The notes: generated by a model from the letters alone, not told the origin. A stretch of 64,000 bases of DNA from Patella vulgata (GCF_932274485.2 NC_065883.2:42130539-42194538); one strand, 5' to 3'. Shown: positions 24,190 through 34,972, counted from the stretch's first letter. Numbers and translations are program-made.

Positions 24190-25340
24190 TTTTTTTTTAT
24201 TTAAACAATAGTTTATTCATTTAAATTTACAAAATGCATATAATAACAGGCAGTCATAATATTAACACAAATATACAGTATAAAACATATTATGCACAAT
24301 TTAGTAGTAATTTTGGATTTCTTAAAGGGACATTCTTAAGGGGGGGGGGGAAGACTAAAATTTATATTTTATTTAACGATTACATCTTTGATTATTTGTT
24401 AACGTCGAGTTGTTTTTGTTTTCATATTTTATGCTTTTTTTATTTAGATGTTCTGTTCCAACATGTTCAATTTATGCTTTGTTTGCTTTTGTTCAGTAAG
24501 ATTATTATTAGATCAGATATGTACTAATGTCCGGAAAACACCGAAAAACACCGGAAAACAACCGGAAACACCATGTTATACTGAATACCGGAAAACACCG
24601 GAAAAACACTAAATACCGGAAAACACACTGAATACCAGAAAACACACTAAATACCGGAAAACCAAAATTTCAAATTTGTGTTGAAGACGCCTGGAAGAAA
24701 GAGAGGTGAAGCCAGATTCTTTAAGTAATACCTGGCGAGAAATGCCTCTTGGTAATCCGGCGATTGTTCGAATTGCATCCAGATGGAGTTTTTCTAATTG
24801 TTCAGACATTTCATTTGTACAGTTGTTCCAGACGACATCCGCATAGCCAAATACTGGAAGAATATAAGATTTATATAGTATCTCGAGAGTTTTACGTTTT
24901 AATCAGTATTTTAGAGACCGGAACCATTTTACCATGGTACTTATTTTGCTTGTTAAATAGTCGATATGTGTATCCCAAGTAGCTCGGTTATTAAAGAAAA
25001 CGCCCCGATGTTTATGACTAAAATCGTCTGTTATATCATAGTTATTATATGAAAGGTTGGATGTTGATGCGGATAGCTTCCTTGAAAGGTCAGGCTTTTA
25101 TTTTTCGAAGGGTTGAAATCTACTTTCCATTTGATTGACCAATTACAGGTTCGTTTTATATCACCATTAAGAATTTGCTGAGTAAGAAGAGGATTATCGA
25201 TTACGAGAAAAAGGGAGGTATCGTCAGCGAAGATGCGTTTTTTGGAGCTGATATCATTCACAATATCGTTTATGTAAACAAGAAAAAGGAGAGGGACTAA
25301 AAAGAGCCTTGGGGAACTCCAGAAGTAACAGTTTTAGATG
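24190..25340 (-). mobile_element. LINE 3' part (palm with FADD, thumb, C-terminus, 3' UTR), decayed
   Basis: On the minus strand, 25261-25031 encodes SSKKRIFADDTSLFLVIDNP, where FADD is the reverse-transcriptase catalytic box, then thumb-like NWSIKWKVDFNPSKNKSLTF. Just 5' of it lies GVPQGS-like sequence. Further on, 24809-24664 encodes the C-terminal LEKLHLDAIRTIAGLP motif. The remaining AT-rich 3' part ends near 24190 in an A-run on this strand. A CCGG module (24521-24664) interrupts it, and a second one (25341-25462) abuts its 5' truncation. It is on the opposite strand to the LINE before it, so these are two insertions. Confidence 0.85.
24521..24664. repeat. CCGG module (single arm), copy A
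   Basis: Same block order as the arm of the CCGG foldback: CCGGAAAACACCG repeats, CACCATGTTATACTGAATAC, then CACTAAATACCGG repeats. It lacks the mirrored second arm. It lies within the minus-strand LINE, after the codons for HKFEI. Confidence 0.8.
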
Positions 25341-25462
25341 GACTATACTTTATACCGGAAAACACCGAAAAACACCAGAAAACACCGGAAAACAACCGAA
25401 AACACCGGAAAACACCATGTTATGCTGAATACCGGAAAACACCGGAAAAACACTAAATACCG
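25341..25462. repeat. CCGG module (single arm), copy A second
   Basis: Begins ACTATACTTTATACCGG and ends AACACTAAATACCG. Same order as the neighbouring module, in the same orientation, 0.7 kb away. The two flank the LINE coding remnant like direct repeats. Confidence 0.78.
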
Positions 25463-26191
25463 CTTGATAAAGGATACCACTCCGACATGTGCATAGCGAT
25501 ATAATCGAGGAACGACCCATCTATATTATATGTAAGATTTTTTTTTCTCTCTTTATATTTTTATGTAATTTTATTTTTATATCTATTAATAGTTTTAAAT
25601 TGAACAATTGACCTGCGTAATTAATAAACCTCAAAGTTCAAACGATTTCCCTCTGTTCCATACGTGTTATATTAGACGGAGAGAAATAAAAAAACTACCG
25701 AGAACAAATTGCAAAAGAATTTCTTTCACTGGAATCTAGTAACGGGATGTCTAAAGGACTCCCAACTCAAAATTGTCCACTGAAACCTCAAAATTGTCCA
25801 CTGAAACCCTGTAGCGTTTTTCATAATTAGCATAAATCCATGATGGCCGCCAATTGGACTTTCTGGCCTCCATATTTTGGAAACGGCTCGTTTTAGAGCA
25901 ATAAATGTATTATCATTAGAAACAAAAGTGATATCAACGAATCGGAAAATAAAATTATCACAACACCAGCAGGTCATGGTGTGATGCCCTGACGTCACAA
26001 TGACGTCATGACGTCACACTGCCGTTATTTTGACGTCAAAACACTGCTTTGATACTGAATAAGCGGGTTTGACCTTAGTTCTGATGTCTTAGAGAAGTCA
26101 GAATAAGCGGGCTGTGATCTAGTTTGTTTTTGTGACACTGATTGACTGGACTTGAATCCAATCTGGTGATTGGCTTGGAATCCAGTCTGGG

Positions 26192-26746
26192 TTTTCACTC
26201 TTTGTTAGCAAAGTGCAAATTTTCCCAACTTATGGAAAATGGCAAATGTTGTTCCAATATTTAAGAGGGGCGATCCACATGATTGTCCAAACTACCGACC
26301 TATATCTTTGCTTAGTATCTTAGGTAAGGTTTTCGAGAAGTGTATTTTTATGTTTATTCATAATTTTGTTCTCATTCATGATGTATTAACCGTTTACCAA
26401 TCCGGATTTATACCCAACGACTCGACAGTCTACCAACTTTTAGATATTTATGACCAAGGTACTGAAGTCAAAGTTATTTTTTTCGACATCAACACGGCGT
26501 TTGATCGCTAGTGGTATAAACTAAATTCTACTTGGCATAAGGGGTAAATTACTTTTACTCATCGAAAACTATTTACAAAACCGAAAATAGGCAGTTGTGC
26601 TTGAAGGTGAATATTCTAACATGAAAACTGTATCTCTAGGAGTCTCCCAAGGCTCTCTCATGGACCCTTCCTTTTTCTTGATCTTTATCAACGATGTAAT
26701 GACTCATATCAAGTCTGGTACATATGTCTCTCTTTAAGCGAGAGCT
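26192..26746 (+). mobile_element. LINE RT fragment, duplicate
   Basis: Frame 26239-26511 encodes the same 90 residues as 23609-23881. The upstream linker region is missing because the duplication starts inside the LINE. Confidence 0.88.
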
Positions 26747-26821
26747 GTATAATATTATCGGTCAGTTTAAAATCCCTAAATATTACCATTTCGGCGAACG
26801 TCAGTACCAATTAATCTATTT

Positions 26822-27972
26822 TTTTTTTATTTAAACAATAGTTTATTCATTTAAATTTACAAAATGCATATAATAACAGGCAGTCATAATATTAACACAA
26901 ATATACAGTATAAAACATATTATGCACAATTTAGTAGTAATTTTGGATTTCTTAAAGGGACATTCTTAAGGGGGGGGGGGGGAAGACTAAAATTTATATT
27001 TTATTTAACGATTACATCTTTGATTATTTGTTAACGTCGAGTTGTTTTTGTTTTCATATTTTATGCTTTTTTTATTTAGATGTTCTGTTCCAACATGTTC
27101 AATTTATGCTTTGTTTGCTTTTGTTCAGTAAGATTATTATTAGATCAGATATGTACTAATGTCCGGAAAACACCGAAAAACACCGGAAAACAACCGGAAA
27201 CACCATGTTATACTGAATACCGGAAAACACCGGAAAAACACTAAATACCGGAAAACACACTGAATACCAGAAAACACACTAAATACCGGAAAACCAAAAT
27301 TTCAAATTTGTGTTGAAGACGCCTGGAAGAAAGAGAGGTGAAGCCAGATTCTTTAAGTAATACCTGGCGAGAAATGCCTCTTGGTAATCCGGCGATTGTT
27401 CGAATTGCATCCAGATGGAGTTTTTCTAATTGTTCAGACATTTCATTTGTACAGTTGTTCCAGACGACATCCGCATAGCCAAATACTGGAAGAATATAAG
27501 ATTTATATAGTATCTCGAGAGTTTTACGTTTTAATCAGTATTTTAGAGACCGGAACCATTTTACCATGGTACTTATTTTGCTTGTTAAATAGTCGATATG
27601 TGTATCCCAAGTAGCTCGGTTATTAAAGAAAACGCCCCGATGTTTATGACTAAAATCGTCTGTTATATCATAGTTATTATATGAAAGGTTGGATGTTGAT
27701 GCGGATAGCTTCCTTGAAAGGTCAGGCTTTTATTTTTCGAAGGGTTGAAATCTACTTTCCATTTGATTGACCAATTACAGGTTCGTTTTATATCACCATT
27801 AAGAATTTGCTGAGTAAGAAGAGGATTATCGATTACGAGAAAAAGGGAGGTATCGTCAGCGAAGATGCGTTTTTTGGAGCTGATATCATTCACAATATCG
27901 TTTATGTAAACAAGAAAAAGGAGAGGGACTAAAAAGAGCCTTGGGGAACTCCAGAAGTAACAGTTTTAGATG
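26822..27972 (-). mobile_element. LINE 3' part, duplicate
   Basis: Identical content to 24190-25340: FADD frame at 27893-27663, C-terminal frame at 27441-27296, AT-rich 3' part to about 26822. It includes the CCGG module at 27153-27296 and abuts the module at 27973-28094. Confidence 0.85.
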
Positions 27973-28676
27973 GACTATACTTTATACCGGAAAACACCGA
28001 AAAACACCAGAAAACACCGGAAAACAACCGAAAACACCGGAAAACACCATGTTATGCTGAATACCGGAAAACACCGGAAAAACACTAAATACCGCTTGAT
28101 AAAGGATACCACTCCGACATGTGCATAGCGATATAATCGAGGAACGACCCATCTATATTATATGTAAGATTTTTTTTTCTCTCTTTATATTTTTATGTAA
28201 TTTTATTTTTATATCTATTAATAGTTTTAAATTGAACAATTGACCTGCGTAATTAATAAACCTCAAAGTTCAAACGATTTCCCTCTGTTCCATACGTGTT
28301 ATATTAGACGGAGAGAAATAAAAAAACTACCGAGAACAAATTGCAAAAGAATTTCTTTCACTGGAATCTAGTAACGGGATGTCTAAAGGACTCCCAACTC
28401 AAAATTGTCCACTGAAACCTCAAAATTGTCCACTGAAACCCTGTAGCGTTTTTCATAATTAGCATAAATCCATGATGGCCGCCAATTGGACTTTCTGGCC
28501 TCCATATTTTGGAAACGGCTCGTTTTAGAGCAATAAATGTATTATCATTAGAAACAAAAGTGATATCAACGAATCGGAAAATAAAATTATCACAACACCA
28601 GCAGGTCATGGTGTGATGCCCTGACGTCACAATGACGTCATGACGTCACACTGCCGTTATTTTGACGTCAAAACAC

Positions 28677-29474
28677 TGCTTTGATACTGAATAAGCGGGT
28701 TTGACCTTAGTTCTGATGTCTTAGAGAAGTCAGAATAAGCGGGCTGTGATCTAGTTTGTTTTTGTGACACTGATTGACTGGACTTGAATCCAATCTGGTG
28801 ATTGGCTTGGAATCCAGTCTGGGTTTTCCCCAGATATTTGAAACTTTCTTTTGCTAATTTTGTGAAAAGAGTCGTATTTCGCCATGGATACGTGCATAAT
28901 TTGCGGCAATAACCTAAATAATGGTGAGGATGTTGTCAAGCTCTTGTGATTGGCTTGGAATCCAATCTGGGTTTTCCCCAGATATTTGAAACTTTTTTTT
29001 TTTGCTAATTTTGTGAAAAGAGTTATATTTCGCCATGGATACGTGCATAATTGGCAGCAATAACCTAAATAATAGTGGGGATGTTGTTAAGCTCTGGTGA
29101 TTGGCTTGCAATCCAGTCTGGGTTTTCCCCAGATATTTGAAACTTTTTTTGCTAGTTTTGTGAAAAGAGCCATATTTCGCCATGGACACGTGCATAATTT
29201 GCGACAATAACCTAAATAATTGTGGGGATGTTGCCAAGCTCACCACCAAGGGATCGAATGTAATCAATCAGGCTGCTCAGCTTCACCAGTTGGACATTTC
29301 GGTCACCCCTAATGCTCATGTGAATGTACAGTGCAGATAGAATTTCACTCACCAGACTGGATTCCAGTCCAGTCAGTCAGTGTTACAAAAACAAGCTAGT
29401 TCTCAGCCCGCTTATTCTTAGTTCTCTAAGACACCAGAACACACGTCAAACCCGCTTATTCGGTATCAAATCAG
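28677..29474. mobile_element. 798-bp element inserted in the palindrome's left arm
   Basis: The right arm passes directly from CGTCAAAACAC to TTAGTCCGG, whereas the left arm has 798 bp between the same words. The insert has ~120-bp inverted ends (28677-28800 and 29346-29474; TTTGATACTGAATAAGCGGG against its mirror). Between the ends are three tandem units with a start codon each. It is thus a later insertion with its empty site preserved in the other arm. Confidence 0.8.
28798..29340 (+). pseudogene. Triplicated N-terminus of a Cys-rich multicopy protein
   Basis: Three ~150-bp units start GTGATTGGCTTGGAATCCAG (28798, 28946, 29097). Each ends in an ATG in excellent Kozak context (GCCATGG at 28884, 29035, 29182). 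Each ATG opens MDTCI followed by I-C-G/D or a variant, then NNLNN. Only the third continues, for 52 codons to 29340: MDTCIICDNNLNN, then TTKGSNVINQAA and VNVQC. A C-x2-C start and a downstream Cys suggest a small zinc-binding N-terminus. I recall similar beginnings in many-copy uncharacterised molluscan proteins but cannot name the family. The first 20 codons plus the 5' leader have been copied in tandem. Confidence 0.55.
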
Positions 29475-30004
29475 TTAGTCCGGTCGTCAATCCTCAATAT
29501 TTCGAGTGAATCTGGAAATTGTCTATAAAGCTTTTTTAGGATTGATTTTAGTAGCCTATAATGTCCTCTTTCAGAATCTGCCGGGTGAACTCCGGTCAAC
29601 TTTGGGCGTTTTGCGCAATTCAAGATGGCGTCCAAGACGGCCGCCATTTCAAATAATCCCCCATAACTCCCATAGTATTTATTCTAGGACGATAATTTTA
29701 GTGTCTAAATGTTTGTTACTCGGGTCAAGGAATACACCGAAATCATTCATTATGTTGTGGGGTGATTAGATGATAGTAAAATTTAAAATTCCAGACAATA
29801 TGGCCCTTTAACTCGTTAGCGGCGGCTGAGGGCCCTTATTTCACCAAACCAAGCTATATCTAAAGATATATCTAGACACACTACATATTTCTGGATAAAG
29901 GGGCATATTAGGGGCTCCAGGGCCACATGGGCCGGTCCTGAAAAGGGAGCACAAGCTGTTTTGTGAACATTTAAACAGACAAATTCTACCCATAAAACAC
30001 GAAA

Positions 30005-30178
30005 ATAACCCCCACAAAACTAAGCAATATTCAGTTTAATCCTTTGGTCGTATTTCTGGCTGCAACCTAAGACAGTACAAGCACAAAATACTGTACATTC
30101 TAAGCCATCCGTAGTGCATCTACAAGCAAGCGTACTGCATGAGGTGTCATTCTCGTATGCGCATCTGATGAGACACAT
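30005..30178 (-). pseudogene. Cys-rich C-terminal remnant, left arm
   Basis: The minus strand encodes a run with CSTLACRCTTDGLECTVFCA, then CTVLGC, ending in KLNIA and a stop at 30020-30022. The spacing C-x-C, then C-x3-C-x-C, resembles small tesmin/CXC-like zinc clusters, but I infer this from pattern only. It is the mirror partner of 30930-31057 and keeps the longer natural C-terminus. Confidence 0.5.
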
Positions 30179-30817
30179 GACAGACCCCGGAGCAAGTTGG
30201 CCGGTTGTAATGTTATTAATTTAGTATTCTTCACCCAGCAATGGCTTGTTGATGAGCTCTTTTTACGTTCCCTGTAATTGCATTATTCATTGAGCAAGAC
30301 TACCATGTTTGAGTGGGGATGATGACTTTTAGATGTTCATACCCACCAGCGTGTTTCAGGCTTCGATTTGCTAGAACTCTGTCCATAACAAGCTGACATA
30401 AATACAGTGGCCTGTGTAAGCACCGATTCTACAACTCCGACGACTGAGAGAGAGAGAATACATTCAAGCTCTCACCACTTCCAAAGCTGTAGCAGCATGT
30501 AACCGTGTCATATCGAGTAAGAGTATGGGCTGACAAGATTACAATGATAATTGACATGCCAACGGTTGTTTCTTCTTTGATTGGTGATTCCAGTGTCAAC
30601 GGTTATTTCTTCATTGATTGGTGATTCCATTGTGACGTGATTCTTGTCAGCATGTTATGGACAGAGCTCTTGCAAATCGACGCCTGAAACACGCTGGAGG
30701 GTATAGGCATCTGAAACTGGAAATATATCGTCATCATCCACACTTAAACCATGTAGTCTTGCTCCATAGAATGATGCATTCGTATGGAAAGTAAAACGAT
30801 GTTACCACCATGCTATT

Positions 30818-31057
30818 GTGTGGCGTTCACTGGAAGATCGCAATCCATCGGAACTTGATCCAGAACTGTATTCCTGGGTTAAGGAGACTAAACTGAGAAC
30901 ATTACAATCGGTCAAATTGCTCCTGTGGCTCATCAAATGCGGATGCACGAGTGACGCTCCAAATAGTACGCTTGCTTGTAGCTGCACTAGGGGTGGCTTA
31001 GAATGTATAGTATTTTGCACCTGTGCTGTCGCAGGTTGCAACCAGACACACGACTAA
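30818..31057 (+). pseudogene. Cys-rich C-terminal remnant, right arm
   Basis: The last ~45 codons read IKCGCTSD, TLACSCTRGGLECIVFCTC, AVAGCNQTHD, then stop. They align with the left-arm remnant residue for residue in the Cys-rich part. The right-arm copy ends earlier, at a stop codon where the left arm has a sense codon. The upstream half of the frame has no recognisable motif. Function of the family is unknown. Confidence 0.5.
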
Positions 31058-31879
31058 AGGATTAAACTGAATATTACCTAGTTTTGTGGAGGTATTTTCG
31101 TATTTTGCGGGTAGAATTTGTTTTTTTAAATGATCAAAACACAGATTGTGCCCTTATTTTCAGGGCCGTCCCATGTGGCCCTGGACCCATTGTTAGGCAT
31201 GTATGTAGTGTTATCGTATCAATCATATGCTCCTATGTCCATAAATATATAGTTTGGTTCGGTGAAATATTTATTGTCCAAACCGCCGCTATTGAGTTAA
31301 AGGGCCATATTGTCTGGCATTTTCCATTTTACACTCATCTAATCACCCCACAACATAATGGATGATTTCGGTGTATTCCTTGGCCCCAAAAACATACGGT
31401 TAAACACCAAAATTATCATCCTAGACAAAATAGTATGGGGGTTATAGGTGACTAAAATCAATCATAAAAAAATCTTTGTGTACAACTTCCAGGTTCAGCC
31501 ATAGTTCTGCCGGACTAAGTGTTTTGACGTCAAAATAACGTCAGTGTGACGTCATTACGTCACAATGCCGTCATGACGTCACACCATGACCGGCTGACGT
31601 CTTGATACCCCTTTTTTCCGGTTCGTTGGTATCACTTTTGTATCTGATGATACACATTTATATGCTGTAAAACGAGCCGTTTCCAAGATATGGAGGACAG
31701 AAAGTCCAATTGGCGGCCATCTTGGATTTATGCTAATTATGAAAAACGCTACAAGGTTTCAGCGGACATTTTTGAGTTTGGAGTCCTTAAGACATCCCTT
31801 TACTAGATTCCAGTGAAAGAAATTCTTTTGCATTTTGTTCTCGGTACTTGACAAAAAGAAATTATATCTCTCCGTCTAT

Positions 31880-32553
31880 ATTTCTAGTTGCATTCCGTCA
31901 CGTCACGATATTATATTTTATCCCCCTCTCCCCACTTCTCTTCAATCTCTACTGTATCTCGTCTTTACAGCTTTTTTATCTTGTCCCATTTGCACAACGT
32001 CCAGTTTTTTTCCCCACCCCACCACTTCTACACGCCCACTCCTTCCCACGCCCACTCAACTACCAATGGAATGGCCACAGCTACGAAGCAGATTCCAACC
32101 ACCACCAGCCTCCCACCAACCACCACCAGGCTTCCACCAACCACCACCAGGTTTCCACCAACCACCACCAGGCTTCCACCAACCACCACCAGGCTTCCAC
32201 TGACCACCGACAGGATTCCGCTACCAGCACCAACCAAGTCGACAACCAAACCAGCACCAACCAAGTCGACAACCAAACCAGCACCAACCAAGTCGACTAC
32301 CAAACCAGCACCAACCAAGTCGATAACCAAACCAGCGCCAACCAAAACGACAACCAAACCAGCACCAACCACCCCCAGAAAATGCAGGTGTCGTGAAAGC
32401 CTTCTTTCAGGTCCTCCAATGCCTCCACCACTTGACCATTATGGAGAGTCAGGAGAATGGAACACCAACCAGAAGTTTCACTTGGAAGATCCAGGACCTG
32501 AATCCCTAATAGTTTGGATGCAGCTATGGCGGGTGTGGCGCCAGGCAGGGTGA
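31880..32553 (+). other. Pro/Thr-rich repeat ORF
   Basis: The frame 31888-32553 holds two blocks of 24-bp tandem repeats. At about 32095-32205 the units read TTTRLPP, and at about 32225-32370 they read KSTTKPAPT. The product would be mucin-like: extended, Thr/Pro-rich and without Cys until a short CRCR near the end. Two other forward frames are also open across the same repeats (HQPPPGF; TNHHQAS), as expected of any 24-bp array, so openness alone is weak evidence. It lies just upstream of the retroelement frames and could be its leader or first ORF. Confidence 0.35.
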
Positions 32554-32629
32554 GCTTACTCTTCTGGACACCTACTGTCCACCACGGTCTCTAAACCTGT
32601 CACGCCCCCTCCCCCATCACCAATGCACA

Positions 32630-34361
32630 TTACACACAACCTTCTCCGGGACACACCAAAACGAAACACACCCAACAAGAGAAAATTGTCCCCTGGAGCG
32701 GTACTTGCATTAACACTCCCTCGAAGCGTGCGGCTAGATCAACCAGTTCGCCCCGGGTTGTATCTGGCTCACCTACTTCCTCGAGATCTATATCGCCACT
32801 AAACTTGCTTGTCATGGCAAAGACCCTGGTTATTGGATCCTCTAACCTGGCTAGGATTGCATCCGACCTCGGGGACTGGGAGATCCATAGCTATTCTGGA
32901 GCCAAGATCAGCCACATCAAACAGATCCTCCAGAACTACATGGGTCCTGCACCAGAGGAATTAACAACAGGGAGGACTCAACAACAGGGGGGAAAGTGGA
33001 CCAAGGATACACGAGCAGATGCTAGATCTACTCAAGGTGACCAGAGCAGCTTTCCCAACAACCAAGCTCTTCGCCACACAGATCCCCACTTCTTTCCGAC
33101 ACCGACAAGAAAATCCGATCGCCTACCAAAACATCACCAGCTACAACCAACTGATCTCCACTGCACCTTCACCAAACGCCACCACATTACCAACCTTCAA
33201 GGGCAAAATAGAACTGAAAGGTAACGACGCCATCCACTGGAGCCCAGCCACGGCCAGAGAGATCAACTGCTGGATGAGGAATTTAAACTAGGATTAGGGA
33301 AAGGGAATGAAAAGCCGTCTTTAGGACAGACAGTTGACAATTTGAACGACAGACTTCTCAGCCCCCTAGAAATGAACATTCTTGATAAAGGCCTTAAATT
33401 CAACCCACCCCCACAATAACATCCATAGACTCCATCACCCAGGCAACCGATCGCTTCCAAAGAACACTTTCGTTGACTTATATTTTGAGGAACAAACCCG
33501 GCAGAGGTAAAAAATTATTCACAGCAAAATCCACATGGAAACCACCTAAAACGTCATTATCACCAGCCATCCTAAAAACTTTCGACGAAATGAATATAGA
33601 AATATCATCCCTTCAACCACAATTACAAAAACCAAATCTCCAAATCTAAAACAGCATTAAAAACCCTTAAAAAAGACAAAAACATAATAATTAAGAAAAG
33701 CGACAAAGATTCGTGTTGTGTCATAATGAATCGCGCAGATTATATCTCAGAGGCAGAAAAACAATTAAGTAATCCTATACATTACACTAAATTAGACCAA
33801 CTCATCTTTAAGGACACCACAACTTTAATAAACAACATCTTACATGAATTGCAGGATAAGGAATACATAACAGCAAAACAATATGATTATCTATCTGCTA
33901 AATCTGATTGCCGACAAAGACATCTCTATACACTACCAAAAATACATAAAAATCTAGAAACAGAATGGTTTATACCTAATAAATTACCCAAGGGACGCCC
34001 AATAATATCAGACTGTGGCAGCGAATCATACAACGTATCACAATATATAGACCATTTCTTATTACCCCTAGCATGCCAACACCCATCCTACCTTAAAGAC
34101 ACTAACGATTTCATTCACAAAATCAAACAGTTAAGAGTCCCCGAAAACACCATTTTAATATCCATCGATGTACAGAGCATGTACACGAACATTGATAATA
34201 ACACAGGTATTGAAGCAGTTAGGAAAGCATTTCTTAGGAACCCGCAAGCATCCAGGCCGGACGAAGAAATCCTCAAACTACATGTGACAAAACACCCCAA
34301 TCATATAATGCAAGCATACACAGATAGTTCAATGGTCGCTGATACCAAAACCAAAACCTGA
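32630..34361 (+). mobile_element. Penelope-like retroelement: SGNH-like frame then reverse transcriptase, broken
   Basis: Two coding parts lie in order. The first (about 32630-33291) has TLVIGSSNLARI, a GDS-like SGNH-hydrolase block I, and near its end NDAIHWSPATA, like the distal Asp-x-His block. The second (about 33300-34361) has NMNILDKGLKF-like N-terminal sequence, KKSDKDSCCVIM, LYTLPKIHK, GRPIISDCGSESYNVSQYID and LISIDVQSMYTNID. These are Penelope-type reverse-transcriptase blocks; the last holds a catalytic Asp. Sequence downstream of that palm region, including any GIY-YIG endonuclease, is missing. The element is 3'-truncated and broken in a few places. An SGNH-like ORF next to a Penelope-like RT is unusual; from memory, giant rotifer Penelope elements carry GDSL esterase genes. 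Confidence 0.75.
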
Positions 34362-34814
34362 ACTTCTCTTATGTCGTCAGGGCAACTAACAATAGCCAGG
34401 TCAATTAATGATAAAGAAATTGGCTGAATGCGAGTGGGATCCTTGACTAACTGAACTAAGTTTAAACTATTTATTATTCTGTGTTTCTTACTTATCCTTG
34501 GTGATGGAAGGAAATCTTGATTAAAATCACCCAGTATGTGATGGATAATGGCCGAAGACTGTCCATTATGTAAATAGAAAGAACAACTGAGGGGCGTTAG
34601 CCCCGAAAGTTTTCTTTGTATTTACATAATGGACAGTCTGGGACTATTATCAAACTTAAAACATAGCATCATAGAGATACAAATAATGGATAGTTTTCTA
34701 AAAGAACAAACCACAAAAATAATGGATAGATTCTTAAAACAACATGCACATAAACATGAATGCATGTGACAAAACACTCCAATCATATAAGGCAAGCATA
34801 CACAGATAGTTCAA
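34281..34814. repeat. 52-bp direct repeats flanking a 430-bp block
   Basis: CATGTGACAAAACACYCCAA...ACACAGATAGTTCAA occurs at 34281-34332 and 34763-34814 with two differences. The first copy overlaps the end of the retroelement frame. The block between contains the long hairpin at 34556. Either a local duplication or a long repeat left by the retroelement would explain it. Confidence 0.75.
34556..34639 (+). repeat. 84-nt near-perfect hairpin with CTGA..GAAA apex
   Basis: Arms AGACTGTCCATTATGTAAAT and ATTTACATAATGGACAGTCT are perfect complements and continue inward (AGAAAGAACAACT against AGTTTTCTTTG). The apex is CTGA-GGGGC-GTTA-GCCCC-GAAA. The apex resembles a hammerhead ribozyme's stem II with its flanking core, but the CUGANGA box is not intact. 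Penelope-like elements are known to carry hammerheads, so it may be a decayed one. Confidence 0.6.
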
Positions 34815-34972
34815 AATATCCATTTAGCAAGATGTATTCAAGTGGAGTGACAGTGACACAGGTCAAGGGCATAATCCAATTCACGAAATCCAAACTCAAC
34901 CGTCATTATGGTGTAACAGTAATATATTGAACGGTTTTTAAAATCGGATAAAACAATTGTGACCTATATAGC

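Larger units (their letters stand above)
23562..26191. repeat. 2.63-kb direct tandem duplication, copy A
   Basis: It starts at TTTTCACTCTTTGTTAGC within a LINE and ends in AATCCAGTCTGG within the first unit of a protein-derived tandem repeat. Its sequence repeats immediately downstream. By eye the only difference is one G-run (11 Gs near 24330 against 13 in copy B). Copy A is the one with LINE sequence continuing 5' of the breakpoint. Confidence 0.95.
26192..28827. repeat. 2.63-kb direct tandem duplication, copy B
   Basis: Repeats copy A from TTTTCACTCTTTGTTAGC to AATCCAGTCTGGGTTTT, 2 bp longer because of the longer G-run near 26971. A TTTT shared by the breakpoint and both outer edges leaves the exact junction ambiguous by a few bases. 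It continues into unit 1 of the tandem repeat at 28798. Confidence 0.95.
28305..31878. repeat. Giant palindrome (~3.6 kb) with ~1.2-kb arms
   Basis: Left arm pieces 28305-28676 and 29475-30440 match, inverted, the right arm 30650-31878. Matching blocks from outside in include GACGGAGAGAAAT, TTGCAAAAGAATTTCTTTCA, CATGATGGCCGCCAATTGGA, a TGACGTCA cluster, ATTATGTTGTGGGGTGATTA, TTTAATCCTTTGGTCG/CGACTAAAGGATTAAA and GCGTGTTTCAGGC. The ~200-bp loop holds a small tandem repeat (CAACGGTT..TTTGATTGGTGATTCC). Both arms carry the 3' end of one Cys-rich coding sequence, so the palindrome arose by inverted duplication of an element. Part of its left arm (from about 25673) also lies in copy A of the upstream duplication. 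Confidence 0.85.

Noticed and set aside
34556-34639. Functional hammerhead ribozyme
   Set aside because: The CUGANGA box is not intact, so I list it only as a hairpin with a hammerhead-like apex.
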